Assembly (NCBI GenBank): GCA_964486335.1
Contig: CAZAMB010000013.1
Span: 62,001 to 126,000 of the forward strand
DNA length: 64,000 nt
From: CAZAMB01 sp964486335
GTDB lineage: Bacteria; Planctomycetota; Phycisphaerae; UBA1845
Direction of reading: 5' to 3'
Below are positions 19,112 to 28,731 of this stretch, in pieces. How positions within the stretch are numbered: position 1 is the first letter of the stretch; each line of letters opens with the position of its first letter. Both the position numbers and the translations under genes were made by a program. The notes beneath the pieces are model-generated. The model was not told where the DNA came from and did no database searches. It saw nothing but the letters and a program-made list of their open reading frames with translations.

Positions 19112-21436
19112 ATGTCATTGATCGCGTTGGTGTGGGCGCTGCCGTTGGCAGTCGGCGCGTCTCCGTCCTGCGAACTCGACTGGCTTCCGACAGGAGGATT
19201 ACCGGGAGTTAATAGTGACATCGTGGCCAGCACCGTGTGGGATCCCGACGGGTCAGGTCCGTTAAGCGAAGTGCTGGTGGTCGGCGGCGGGTTTTCGATC
19301 GCCGGCGATTTGCACGTCAACGGCATTGCGGCGTGGGACGGAAACGAATGGCACACGATCGGCGGTATCACGGATATCAGCGCCCATGCATTGGGCACGT
19401 ACCAGGGTGACTTGGTGGCCGCCGCTGGAGCCGTCTTCGTGGGAAACACCTGGCACAAGCAGGTACGCCGGTGGGATGGAAAGAATTGGCAACCGTTGGG
19501 TTTGGGGTTTTCGAACGGGACCGGCAACACTCCCTATCTGAAAGCCTTGATCGAATTCAATGGCGATCTCATAGCGACAGGCTCGTTCGAATCGGCGGAC
19601 GGCGCCGTCGTCAACAACGTTGCGAGATGGGACGGGATGAAGTGGCAGGCAATGAGTAGCGGGCTAACGAGGACTTCATCCAGCGGGAATGGCAATGCGT
19701 TGGCCGTGCTCCAAGGCGAGTTGATCGTTGGAGGGAGATTTGACTTTGCGGGAGGTGTGCCGGTCCGAGGAATTGCACGGTGGGACGGCCGGACTTGGTC
19801 GGCGTTGGGTGGAGGCGTGATTGGCACCGCGACGTATCCAGAAGTGAATGCCCTCGTCGTTCATGGGGACCAACTGATCGCGGGAGGCAAGTTCTATGGG
19901 GGTGGGAGTGACGCTCCCGGTGTCGCCAGTTGGGACGGCCAAGAGTGGTATCAAATCGGGACGAGCGGCGCTCGCTGGGTCGAGTGTCTTGCCATTTACG
20001 ATGATTCGATTATCGCGGCCGGGTTTTTTGGACCGGGGCAGATTGTGCGATGGAACGGAGACGACTGGGTCGAACTCGAAGGCGGCATCAGCTTGAATTC
20101 GGATCCGAGAGGGGGGGGTTGCGAACCGATCCTCATTGACACATCCGTGCGGTCACTAGCTGTTTTCCAAAATGAGCTGATTGCGACCGGGAGTTTTACG
20201 CTGGCGGGCGGCAAGAGCGCTCGCCGTATCGCGCGTTGGGATGGCTCCGACTGGAATCCGATCGGAACCGGCATGAGCGTTGCGCCGCGCGCGTTCACGA
20301 TTCACGAAGGAATGCTCATCGCCGGAGGCGGCTTTCAGGAAGATGGAGAATTCACAGTAAGTAAGATCAGTGCGTTCGATGGCCGAGATTGGCACCATCT
20401 CGGCGACGGCGTCCACGGCGCTGTTCAAGCGCTGGCCTCCTATCAGGGCAACATTGTCGTGGGCGGACAGTTTAGCCTGGTCTCCGATCCGAACGTCATC
20501 CTCGCTGCTCAATGGGACGGAACGGAATGGCGAAGCCTGGGAACCGGAATCGGGAACAGATACGAGTGTGATCATGTCGCGGCATTTGAGGAGTATAACG
20601 GCGATTTGATCGTCCTTGGAAACTTCGACCGCGCGGGCGATACCGATGCGAAGAACATTGCCCGATGGGACGGAGGGGATTGGCACACCTTTGGTGAGGA
20701 GATTGCCGGCGGCATTAGCGCCATGACGACGTTCGAAGGCCGTCTGATTGTCGGCGGTTCATTCTTGAAAGCCGGCGGAGTCCCCGCCCGTAATATCGCG
20801 GCGTGGGATGGATCAAACTGGTCAAGCTTGGGAAACGGGATTGATGACTGGGTTGTGGCGACGACAGTGTACGATGGAGACGTGATCGTTTTTTACGTGG
20901 CGCCCAATGAGTTTCCATTGACTTACGTCACTCGCTGGAACGGAACAAGCTGGACTCCGATGGGGCGTGGACCGGAATATTATGTGTCGGCCCTGACGAC
21001 CTTCAACGGTCACCTGTACGCCTCGGGAAACTTCATGGTGGCGGGAGATGTCGTCGCCAACGGAATCGCTCGATGGGACGGCGAGGTTTGGCAGGCGCTC
21101 CCTCGCGGCATTCAGTTCTTCTCTTGGGATATGATCGTCTACCAAGGCGACTTGATCGCCAGCGGATCGGCCTTCCTTACCAACGGCAAGGCCTCGCCAA
21201 ACTGGTCTCGCTGGGGTTCGCCGAACGCACGAGGTGACTTCGACGCCGATCACGACGTTGACCTGTTGGATGCCTCCACCTTTGCGAATTGCCTTTCGGG
21301 TCCGGCTCGCCCCACGGATGCCGCGATCGCCACACAAGACTGCCTTTGCGCATTCAACGTCGAAGGTGATGCCGATATCGACTTGGCCGACGCGGCCGTT
21401 TTTCAAAACGCATTTTTCCAGTCCCCGAGGGAATGA
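19112..21436 (+). CDS. Secreted repeat protein with WDG propeller repeats and dockerin-like C-terminus
   Basis: 774 residues from the ATG at 19112 with AAGGAG about nine bases upstream. A short signal peptide (about 1-16) is followed by roughly twelve units of about 50 residues with the pattern GGxFxxAGxxxxxxIARWDGxxWxxLGxG, a typical many-bladed extracellular propeller. The last 60 residues form a pair of calcium-loop-like segments, GDFDADHDVDLLDASTF and FNVEGDADIDLADAAVF, resembling type I dockerin repeats that are frequent at the ends of planctomycete secreted proteins. In cellulosomes dockerins bind cohesins; here the tail may anchor the protein to the surface. Substrate or partner unknown. 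Confidence 0.8.
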   Translation: MSLIALVWALPLAVGASPSCELDWLPTGGLPGVNSDIVASTVWDPDGSGPLSEVLVVGGGFSIAGDLHVNGIAAWDGNEWHTIGGITDISAHALGTYQGDLVAAAGAVFVGNTWHKQVRRWDGKNWQPLGLGFSNGTGNTPYLKALIEFNGDLIATGSFESADGAVVNNVARWDGMKWQAMSSGLTRTSSSGNGNALAVLQGELIVGGRFDFAGGVPVRGIARWDGRTWSALGGGVIGTATYPEVNALVVHGDQLIAGGKFYGGGSDAPGVASWDGQEWYQIGTSGARWVECLAIYDDSIIAAGFFGPGQIVRWNGDDWVELEGGISLNSDPRGGGCEPILIDTSVRSLAVFQNELIATGSFTLAGGKSARRIARWDGSDWNPIGTGMSVAPRAFTIHEGMLIAGGGFQEDGEFTVSKISAFDGRDWHHLGDGVHGAVQALASYQGNIVVGGQFSLVSDPNVILAAQWDGTEWRSLGTGIGNRYECDHVAAFEEYNGDLIVLGNFDRAGDTDAKNIARWDGGDWHTFGEEIAGGISAMTTFEGRLIVGGSFLKAGGVPARNIAAWDGSNWSSLGNGIDDWVVATTVYDGDVIVFYVAPNEFPLTYVTRWNGTSWTPMGRGPEYYVSALTTFNGHLYASGNFMVAGDVVANGIARWDGEVWQALPRGIQFFSWDMIVYQGDLIASGSAFLTNGKASPNWSRWGSPNARGDFDADHDVDLLDASTFANCLSGPARPTDAAIATQDCLCAFNVEGDADIDLADAAVFQNAFFQSPRE

Positions 21437-21517
21437 GCCGAGGCGGTTTGTCGTGTCGCAAGGGCGACGCGGAAGTACAGTTCGATTACGGTTCTACGCC
21501 ACGGGGCGTTTATTGAA

Positions 21518-21535
21518 GCCTCGGTAGGCCGAGGC
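21518..21535. repeat. Inverted repeat (7-bp arms)
   Basis: GCCTCGG and CCGAGGC flank a TAGG loop. No T tract follows, so it is more likely an intergenic palindromic element than a Rho-independent terminator. Confidence 0.4.
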
Positions 21536-21627
21536 CGCATTGCACGCCGCAGGCAGTCATTGAAAGTCTTCCAGAGCATTTCCGGTGCAACAGTAGCGGA
21601 TGAGTCGTCCAACTTTTCGGGGGTCCG

Positions 21628-21645
21628 CGCGAACTAAAGTTCGCG
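21628..21645. repeat. 18-bp palindrome CGCGAACT-AA-AGTTCGCG
   Basis: Perfect 8-bp arms around AA. Elements of this kind recur between genes in planctomycete genomes; only one copy was noticed in this window. Confidence 0.45.
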
Positions 21646-21828
21646 GCTCGCGCCGATTGAATTTGATTTGCTTCAAGGAAGCGGCGAGCAAGCAGGACGA
21701 TTGCCTTTGGCGACGTCCGTCAAAAGTTGGTTCGCCTTGGCGAAGTCGAGCGATCCGGGGATAATCTGTTATCGAGGGTCGGGGGCTATTTTCGAGAGAC
21801 GGTCAGAAAGGTTCTTGGGTTTGGAAGA

Positions 21829-23730
21829 ATGAACGGTACCGTGCGGGCGCCGGAATTGGATGCGGGTTTGGGGTGGCTGAACATCGACCGGCCATTGCGG
21901 CTTGATGGCGAGCTGCGCGGGCAGGTCGTCCTCGTCGATTTCTGGACCTACTGCTGCATCAACTGCATGCACATCCTGCCGGACCTGGCGTATCTGGAGC
22001 ACAAGTATGCGGCAGAGCCGGTGATGTTCATTGGAGTCCATAGCGCGAAGTTTGCCAATGAGGCCTCGCGCGAGACGATTCGGGCAGCGATTCAGCGATA
22101 CGAAATCAAGCATCCGGTAGTGATCGACGACCAGATGAAAATCTGGCGGTCGTACGCGGCGCGAAGCTGGCCGACGGTGGTCATCATCGACGCGCGCGGA
22201 TACGAGGTCGGTCGCGTTGCGGGTGAGGGAAACCGAGAGATCATCGACCAGACCATCTCGCAAGCTCTTCAGCAAGGACGAACATCCGGAGCACTTGCAA
22301 AGGAACCCCTGACGATTCGCCGTGACGCGAGCGTTCGAGCGGCGACGGGCCTGTCTTTTCCCGGCAAGGTCTTCGCTGATGCCGAAACGAGCCGGCTCTT
22401 CATCGCCGACTCCAACCACAATCGCATCGTTATCGCGGAACTTCCCGACGAGCGAGGCCACGCACGTCTGATCAAGACGGTTGGCAGCGGCGAAGTTGGA
22501 ATGGCCGACGGACCGGCCGACCGAGCGAGCTTCAATCATCCGCAGGGGCTGTGCTCTGGCCAGGGAAATCTTTACGTCTGCGACACGGAGAATCACCTGA
22601 TCCGCCAGGTCGATCTCGAGACCTTCGAAGTAACGACGATCGTCGGGACGGGCAAGATGACCTACGACTTCGCCGGCGGCGGCATGGGGATTCAGCAGGG
22701 GATCAACTCGCCGTGGGACGTCGTTCGAGAGGGTTCGACGCTGTACGTCGCGATGGCGGGTCAGCATCAGATATGGCGGATCGATCTGCCCGTTGGGTTT
22801 GCTCGGGCGTTTGCGGGAACAGGGCGAGAGAATCTCGTCGACGGTCCGACGGAGACCTCCGCGTTCGCCCAGTCGTCGGGCATCTGCGTGATGGGCGGAA
22901 AGCTTTACATCGCCGACAGCGAAGTGAGCGCGATTCGGTGCATTGACATGGCCACGGAGCGCGTGAGTACGATTCTCGGCGAGGGGTTGTTCACCTTCGG
23001 CGACGAGGACGGCGTACACCCGAAGGCGAAGTTGCAGCATCCGTTGGGCGTGGCCGCATGGGGAATGGCGTTGTTCGTCGCGGACACTTACAACCACAAG
23101 ATCAAGATGGTGGATCCCGGCGCGCGTTCGGTGCGGACCATTCTCGGCTCGGGCCGGGCCGAGACGGTGACGGCCGGCGGGGGACCCGCGTTTTTCGAGC
23201 CGGGGGGACTGTGTGTCGCGGGCGACGAAATGTTCATCGCGGACACGAACAATCATCGCATTGTGCGAATCCACATGAAAACGCACGCGTGGTGCGAAGT
23301 AGCGATCGACGGGTTGAAAGCGCCGGAGGCGCAACAGTGTCCTGACAGTAAGCCAATTCGTGTTGAACCGACGGCGATCGCAGTGGGGCGTGACATTGAA
23401 TTGGTCATTGAGCCAAGGTTGTCGATCGGCGCGCATCTTAACCCCGACGCACCCTGGTCGATTCGGGTCGCGTGCAATGGAAGCACGATTGCCCAAAGGA
23501 CCGGCAAGTCCGAATCCGCGGAGCTTGCGCTGACGATTCCGGCCGCCGCGGTCCATATGGATGGAGATTGGCTGGTGGAAGTCGCCCTGACCTATTGCAC
23601 GAAAGGCGAAACGGCATTGTGCATTCCGGTCAACTTCTCCTGGCAATTGCCGGTCAAAGCAAAGGGGAACAGCACGCGAATTACGTTGTCCGCGGAAGTG
23701 CCGCAGCCGTCATCAGTTCCGTATCCGTAA
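21829..23730 (+). CDS. Thioredoxin-like / NHL-repeat protein (NHLRC2-type)
   Basis: 633 residues from the ATG at 21829; the frame is open to 21727 and the start is uncertain, although the conserved part begins at APELDAG. The N-terminal 170 residues are a TlpA/AhpC-like thioredoxin fold with the active-site region TYCCINCMH and the cis-Pro region SWPTVVI. Residues about 185-510 carry NHL repeats (DTENHLIRQVDL, DTYNHKIKMVD, DTNNHRIVRIH) forming a six-bladed propeller, and a C-terminal beta domain follows. This is the architecture of animal NHLRC2 and its bacterial relatives. No signal peptide is seen, so a cytoplasmic location is likely. The partner and redox substrate are not known. Confidence 0.85.
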   Translation: MNGTVRAPELDAGLGWLNIDRPLRLDGELRGQVVLVDFWTYCCINCMHILPDLAYLEHKYAAEPVMFIGVHSAKFANEASRETIRAAIQRYEIKHPVVIDDQMKIWRSYAARSWPTVVIIDARGYEVGRVAGEGNREIIDQTISQALQQGRTSGALAKEPLTIRRDASVRAATGLSFPGKVFADAETSRLFIADSNHNRIVIAELPDERGHARLIKTVGSGEVGMADGPADRASFNHPQGLCSGQGNLYVCDTENHLIRQVDLETFEVTTIVGTGKMTYDFAGGGMGIQQGINSPWDVVREGSTLYVAMAGQHQIWRIDLPVGFARAFAGTGRENLVDGPTETSAFAQSSGICVMGGKLYIADSEVSAIRCIDMATERVSTILGEGLFTFGDEDGVHPKAKLQHPLGVAAWGMALFVADTYNHKIKMVDPGARSVRTILGSGRAETVTAGGGPAFFEPGGLCVAGDEMFIADTNNHRIVRIHMKTHAWCEVAIDGLKAPEAQQCPDSKPIRVEPTAIAVGRDIELVIEPRLSIGAHLNPDAPWSIRVACNGSTIAQRTGKSESAELALTIPAAAVHMDGDWLVEVALTYCTKGETALCIPVNFSWQLPVKAKGNSTRITLSAEVPQPSSVPYP

Positions 23731-23866
23731 TGACCGTCGCTTGAATTAGGCCACGTCGAAAGTTACGATTTCCGCTGTTTGGGCAACAGGCAGCCACTCC
23801 GACCGCATTCGCAGGTGTAGTGCATGACGATCCCGGAGCGCTGACCGCACCGCGGGGAGGAAATCC

Positions 23867-25114
23867 ATGAAACGTGCTGACATCGGGGTCAAGATGCTGG
23901 TGGGACTGCTTGGTTTCATTGCGGGATGTCCGGCGGGGACGGGAACTGGTGGCGGGAACCAGAACGATAACTCCAGCGATGAACAGGAGGGATTCTGCCA
24001 CGACGGCTCGTTGAGCGTAATTGCGATGCTTTCGGGCGAAGGCGCGGAAGTCGGCACCATGGAGTACCGCGAAGTCAACGGGTGCAAGGAGTTTATCGCC
24101 CGAGTCGAAAACTTTGTTACCGGAACCTACGACGTCCGCGTCAGCGAAACACTTGTCGGGCAACTCGCTGTCGGAGAAGACGGCACAGGCGAACTGATCT
24201 ACGACACCGAAGCCGGAACGTTTCCACCGGGGTTTCCGACGCCCATGGCGGGAGATTCAGGCGACGTCGGCACAATTGTATCGGGCACGTTCGCGGGCGA
24301 CTGCCCGGCCGTGCCGAAAGTCTGTCCCGGACCCCATGATGATGACGGCGATGACGGGAATGGAGACGACCTCGATGACACCGACAGGGTCACATTGACG
24401 GTAACCCTTCGAAGTCGAACTGCCGGCGCAGTCAACATGGACGCCTTTGTCTGTATCGATGAGGTGTTCTACACACGAGCGACCGCGCCGTACAACGTCG
24501 CGGCGATCTGCTCGCGACTGACGCAGTCCGACGCGGAGACCGTGAGAGATTACGTTGCCAGTCGCGGTCAGATGGCGACGGTGATCGCCGTCGAGGATGC
24601 GACTCCGAACACGGGCGGCGGGGGGACGGGGGCCGATCCGGCGTCGCTGAAATCGCCATCCGCGCTCTACTTCGCCGAATGGCAGGGAGACACCGGCAAT
24701 CACCCGGAGGAAGGAGTCCTGAACATCGCGATGACGCAGGATCGGTCGGTGATCGCGCTCTTTGACATCATGCCGCTCATCACGTGGGGGAAGATCAACG
24801 AGAATCATCCGGAGTTCGGCGGCGGCTGCTTTGACTATGACTATCAGGCGGCGCCGTGGCTTCGGTTTCCAGGCGTCGAGGACGTAAGCCAGACGGCCTC
24901 GTGCATCTCCGCCGGCGTCAACGGGGACATCATACTCTACGGTCAACTCAAACCGGGGGCGGTGATCACGATCACGGCGCAGGAGTTTCCCGGAGCCAAC
25001 CTGCAATGGATCGAGTGGCGCGGCGGGCCTTGTGGGGCCGCGCGGGCGTGCCGGATCGAAGTCGAGGCCGGAAAGGACGTATCGACGATCGCGGTCTGGC
25101 GAACACCAGAATAA
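23867..25114 (+). CDS. Secreted lipoprotein of unknown function
   Basis: 415 residues from the ATG at 23867, preceded by GGGAGGAAA. A lipobox, FIAGC, places the modified Cys at about residue 21, followed by a Gly/Asn/Asp-rich linker. The first half ends in an Asp-rich stretch (HDDDGDDGNGDDLDD, about 155-170) and the second half contains several Trp and Cys residues (CRIEVEAGKD near the end), typical of an extracytoplasmic beta domain. No family recognised. It stands 136 bases after the NHL protein and is convergent with the export operon that follows. Confidence 0.7.
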   Translation: MKRADIGVKMLVGLLGFIAGCPAGTGTGGGNQNDNSSDEQEGFCHDGSLSVIAMLSGEGAEVGTMEYREVNGCKEFIARVENFVTGTYDVRVSETLVGQLAVGEDGTGELIYDTEAGTFPPGFPTPMAGDSGDVGTIVSGTFAGDCPAVPKVCPGPHDDDGDDGNGDDLDDTDRVTLTVTLRSRTAGAVNMDAFVCIDEVFYTRATAPYNVAAICSRLTQSDAETVRDYVASRGQMATVIAVEDATPNTGGGGTGADPASLKSPSALYFAEWQGDTGNHPEEGVLNIAMTQDRSVIALFDIMPLITWGKINENHPEFGGGCFDYDYQAAPWLRFPGVEDVSQTASCISAGVNGDIILYGQLKPGAVITITAQEFPGANLQWIEWRGGPCGAARACRIEVEAGKDVSTIAVWRTPE

Positions 25115-25195
25115 TCGAATCTTGGTGCGCGACCAAAGGTGGTTCAACACAGTGCCGTGCGAGCGCCGGCGCGGCGACCCGCGGCTGAGGGCGGG

Positions 25196-26410
25196 TCATT
25201 CATATCGCAGTGACTGCACGGGATCGAGGCGGGCGGCGCGAACGGCCGGATAGATGCCGCTGATGATGCCGACGAACGCGGCCATGATGAGCGCCGCGAT
25301 GATGATGCTCGGCGGCGTGTAAGTGATCAACAGGTTGTTGGACACCTTGCTGAGGAGGTTGGCGATGGCCCATCCGCAGACGACGCCGAGCGCCCCGCCG
25401 AACATGCTGATGGTGCTCGCCTCGGCCAGAAACTGCTTGAGAATGTCCATGCGGCGAGCGCCCACGGCGATGCGCACGCCGATCTCGCGCGTCCGCTCGG
25501 TCACCGACACGAGCATGATGTTCATGATCCCGATCGCGCCGACGACGATGGAAATGCCGGCGATGGAATAAAGCACCAGCCCGAAGATCTGCGTCACCTG
25601 TCCCAGTTGCTGCTTGAATTGATCCTGGGTGAAGACCATGAAGTCATCGTCCTCACCGGCCTTGATCTGATGGCTGGCGCGGAGGCTCTTTTTGGCCGCG
25701 TCGATGCAGGCGGGCACGCGGTCGGCATTGACGCACTGGAGGACGAGCATGGTGAGGTACTGCTGGCCGAACAAACGGCCCATCATCGTCGGCAGCGGCA
25801 CGATGACTTGCTTGTCCACTTCGGTGAAGCCGAGCGCGCCCTTTTCTTCCATGACGCCGACGATGACGAAACTCTTTCCGTTGATGCGCACGGTTTCGCC
25901 GACGGGATTGCGCGCTCCGAACAGTTCCTCGGCTACCTTCTTGCCGAGCACGCACACCATCGCGCTTCCGCGCACGTCCTCGCGAGTGATGAATCGACCG
26001 TATTCGGGATGGTAGCTATTGATGCTGGCATAGGATTCGATGGCACCGAGCAAACTTACAAAAGTGTTTCGCTCATAGTACTTGATTTGTCCTCCGGCGT
26101 TGTATTGCGGAGAGACGGCGACCACGAGTCCGGCGTTGTCCTCGAGCACCTTGTCGGCATCTTCCGGCAACAAACTCATCGTTTGCGTCTGGCGATGCGA
26201 ACGGCGTTCCGAGCCGTTGAAGACGAGAATCTGGTCGGCGCCGAGCGTCTCGAATCGCTGGAGAATGTCCTTTTCGGCTCCCTGTAGAATCGACACGGCG
26301 GACACCACGGCGCCGACGCCGATGATCACCCCGATCGTTGCGAGCATTGAGCGGATGAGGTTCTGCCGCAACCCACGAAACGCCATCAGGAGGATTTGAA
26401 TGTGAAACAT
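25196..26410 (-). CDS. ABC transporter permease, MacB/FtsX type
   Basis: 404 residues. Layout as in stand-alone MacB-type permeases: a first membrane helix (about 18-40, GLRQNLIRSMLATIGVIIGVGAVV), a large periplasmic MacB_PCD domain (about 45-270), and three helices in the C-terminal FtsX domain (about 280-400) ending YPAVRAARLDPVQSLRYE. Escherichia coli MacB carries its ATPase on the same chain; here the ATPase is the preceding gene, 14 bases upstream. Third gene of a macA-like / ATPase / permease operon that likely exports a lipopeptide, small molecule or protein through the envelope. Substrate not predictable. Confidence 0.9.
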   Translation of the reverse strand: MFHIQILLMAFRGLRQNLIRSMLATIGVIIGVGAVVSAVSILQGAEKDILQRFETLGADQILVFNGSERRSHRQTQTMSLLPEDADKVLEDNAGLVVAVSPQYNAGGQIKYYERNTFVSLLGAIESYASINSYHPEYGRFITREDVRGSAMVCVLGKKVAEELFGARNPVGETVRINGKSFVIVGVMEEKGALGFTEVDKQVIVPLPTMMGRLFGQQYLTMLVLQCVNADRVPACIDAAKKSLRASHQIKAGEDDDFMVFTQDQFKQQLGQVTQIFGLVLYSIAGISIVVGAIGIMNIMLVSVTERTREIGVRIAVGARRMDILKQFLAEASTISMFGGALGVVCGWAIANLLSKVSNNLLITYTPPSIIIAALIMAAFVGIISGIYPAVRAARLDPVQSLRYE

Positions 26411-26424
26411 TGGGGTGAGTTCCT

Positions 26425-27210
26425 TCAGGGCGCTTCGGGTACGCCGCTCCGCGTCGGAGTGGACTGGAGCGACATTTTATGGCGAAACGCGCGGGCATGG
26501 GCCTCGTGCGTCACTTTTATGATCTCATCGCGCCGCCGATCGTCGATAGCCGTATCCTCGACGATTTTTCCATCGCGCATCTGGATCATCCGTTCGGCCT
26601 GCGCGGCGATGTCCATTTCGTGCGTGACCAGCACGATGGTGATGCCCTCGGCGTGCAGCTCGTGAAAAATCTTCATGATCTGTTCGCCGTTGCGGCTGTC
26701 GAGGTTTCCGGTCGGCTCGTCGGCGAGGATGAGTCGCGGCTTGTTGACGATCGCCCGGGCGATGGCGACGCGCTGGCATTCGCCGCCGGACATTTCGCTC
26801 GGCTTGTGCCTTGCCCGTTTGCCGAGGCCGACGCGTTCGAGCGCTTCCATCGCGGTCTTGCGAGCGAAGCCCACACGCGTGTAGACAAGCGGCACCATGA
26901 CATTGTCCAGCGCCGACGTTCGATTGATGAGGTTGAACGTTTGAAAAACGAAGCCGATGTGCTGGTTCCGCGTTCGCGCGAGCTGTTTGTCGTTGAGGTT
27001 GCTGATGATCTCGCCGTTGAAGCGCAGGACACCCGCCGAAGGCCGATCGAGGCAGCCGAGAATGTGCATGAGCGTGCTCTTGCCGCTGCCCGACGATCCG
27101 GTCAGGCTGACGAACTCGCCGCTGTCCACGCGCAGGTCCACACCGTCGAGGGCGTTCACGACGGAATCACCCATGACGTATTGTTTGCGAAGTTGTTGGG
27201 CTTCAATCAT
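26425..27210 (-). CDS. ABC transporter ATP-binding protein, MacB/LolD type
   Basis: 261 residues. Walker [11 protein letters not shown]-loop in FVFQTFNLI, signature [14 protein letters not shown] and Walker [13 protein letters not shown] with the following H-loop (VTHE) are all present, matching the MacB/LolD/FtsE branch. A roughly 35-residue C-terminal tail extends past the usual end. It sits 46 bases after the adaptor gene and 14 before the permease, so it energises that permease. Cytoplasmic. Confidence 0.93.
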   Translation of the reverse strand: MIEAQQLRKQYVMGDSVVNALDGVDLRVDSGEFVSLTGSSGSGKSTLMHILGCLDRPSAGVLRFNGEIISNLNDKQLARTRNQHIGFVFQTFNLINRTSALDNVMVPLVYTRVGFARKTAMEALERVGLGKRARHKPSEMSGGECQRVAIARAIVNKPRLILADEPTGNLDSRNGEQIMKIFHELHAEGITIVLVTHEMDIAAQAERMIQMRDGKIVEDTAIDDRRRDEIIKVTHEAHARAFRHKMSLQSTPTRSGVPEAP

Positions 27211-27256
27211 CTGGCGGGCGCGATGGGGCGTCGCGGGAGTCCGCGCCGCACTGTCG

Positions 27257-28615
27257 CTATTTTTTCTTTTCCGTGTCCCGATCGGATTTGACCGGCTGTT
27301 TGGTATACACCAGCGCGCCTTCGCTCAGTCCCTCGCGCACTTCGGAATAGTTTCCATTGTCCAGTCCGAACCGGCACTCGATGAAGACTGTCTCGTGTTC
27401 GCCCGGCGCGGAATCAGGCTTGGGAACAAACACACCGAGCTTCCCCTTGGGCCCTTCACGGATCGCCTCATTCGGACAGAGCACCACGTTTTCAACGTGC
27501 TCGGAAGTAAAACGCACGTCGGCCCGCATCCCCGAAAGCAGTTTCTCGCGGTTCCCGCTGGTTACCACCACATCCACGAGGTAAGTCACCACGTTTGTGA
27601 GCATTCTCGGTTCTGGGAAAATCCGTTCAATTACACCTGTAAAATCCTCGTCGCGAAATGATTCCACGGAAACGGAGGGCGGGTGCTTCACGGCGGCCGT
27701 TGCTTCTGTAAGGTCGGTTGGCATGCGCGCGGAACCGTCGTGACCGGGGATCGCCCAGGGAGGCGCGATGGCGAGGATTCGACCGATGTCGGCCTCATCC
27801 ACTTCGGCGCGGACCAGGATGCGCTGGTCGTCGAGCACGATCGCCAGCACCGTTCCGCCGGTCAGCGTCGTTTTTCCACCCTGGATCACTTCGCCGATCT
27901 GCGTCCGCACGTCGGCCACGACGCCGTTGATGGGAGTCACGATGTTGGTCTTGGTCAGGCGTTTTTCGACGTCGGCCAAAGTGCTCTTGGCCGCTTCGTA
28001 ACTCGCCTCGGCCGACACGACGTCATTTTCCGCCAGCGGAATCGCCAGCTTCGCCTTATCGAGATTGGCTTTGGCGGAATCGAGCTGTGCCGTCTGGCGG
28101 TCGAGTTCCGTTCGTCTCTGGAGGATCTCCTCTTCATTGGTTTGAGCGGCGTCGAGTTTGAGAATCTTTTCCAGCCGGAACTTGGCCAATTCGACCAGCG
28201 GATCAAGTTGATCGACCTGCGCCTGGGCGGCGAGCAAATCCGGACCCTTGGCGAGTTCCAGCCGAATCTTCGCGCCGTCCAGCCTTGCCTTGGCGATCTG
28301 AAGGTCCTGACGGGCGCGATCGACGCTCCGCTGCTCGTCGTCTTTCTGCAATCGGATTAACAGATCACCCTGTCGGACGCGGTCGCCGGGTTTCTTGGCG
28401 ATCTCAATAACCTCTCCGCTGGCTTCCGACTTGATTTCAACGCGGAGGGCGGGGCGAACCTCCCCAGTGGCGTTGATCGGAAGCGTTAAATTGCCGCGCC
28501 GGAGTTTCTCGGTCTTGCCCTCGACATTCTGGTTGGAAAGCCGCAGCGTCCCGGCGGCGTAATAGCCGACCAGGATGAGGCAAAGGATAAGGATGACGAT
28601 GATCGTGTTCTTCAT
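27257..28615 (-). CDS. Periplasmic adaptor (membrane-fusion) protein, MacA/HlyD type
   Basis: 452 residues. One N-terminal membrane helix (about 4-22), then a biotinyl-lipoyl-like half with EVIEIAKKPGDRVRQGDLL, a long alpha-helical hairpin (about 90-215, rich in A, K, L, E and Q), the second lipoyl half (TPINGVVADVRTQIGEVIQGG) and a beta-barrel. The tail is Lys-rich. Such adaptors link an inner-membrane pump to an outer-membrane channel. First gene of the three-gene export operon; no outer-membrane TolC-type gene is seen nearby. Confidence 0.9.
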   Translation of the reverse strand: MKNTIIVILILCLILVGYYAAGTLRLSNQNVEGKTEKLRRGNLTLPINATGEVRPALRVEIKSEASGEVIEIAKKPGDRVRQGDLLIRLQKDDEQRSVDRARQDLQIAKARLDGAKIRLELAKGPDLLAAQAQVDQLDPLVELAKFRLEKILKLDAAQTNEEEILQRRTELDRQTAQLDSAKANLDKAKLAIPLAENDVVSAEASYEAAKSTLADVEKRLTKTNIVTPINGVVADVRTQIGEVIQGGKTTLTGGTVLAIVLDDQRILVRAEVDEADIGRILAIAPPWAIPGHDGSARMPTDLTEATAAVKHPPSVSVESFRDEDFTGVIERIFPEPRMLTNVVTYLVDVVVTSGNREKLLSGMRADVRFTSEHVENVVLCPNEAIREGPKGKLGVFVPKPDSAPGEHETVFIECRFGLDNGNYSEVREGLSEGALVYTKQPVKSDRDTEKKK

Positions 28616-28731
28616 TTCACGGCCTCATGGCTTGCGGTTCGGTCACGGTCCACTCCGTTGCAAAAGGACCCTTGTCGGACAAGATTCCCGGACGATCCGA
28701 GCCTCACGGTGGCATCGCCGGATAGGATGGA

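Larger units (their letters stand above)
21437..21828. other. Intergenic region with two perfect inverted repeats
   Basis: 392 bases without a recognised gene. It holds two hairpins, at 21518-21535 and 21628-21645, listed separately. Neither is followed by a T tract. Confidence 0.4.

Noticed and set aside
21769..23646. 625-residue minus-strand open frame opposite the thioredoxin/NHL gene
   Set aside because: The plus strand encodes a well-conserved protein; the antisense reading has no motifs and arises from GC-rich codon structure.
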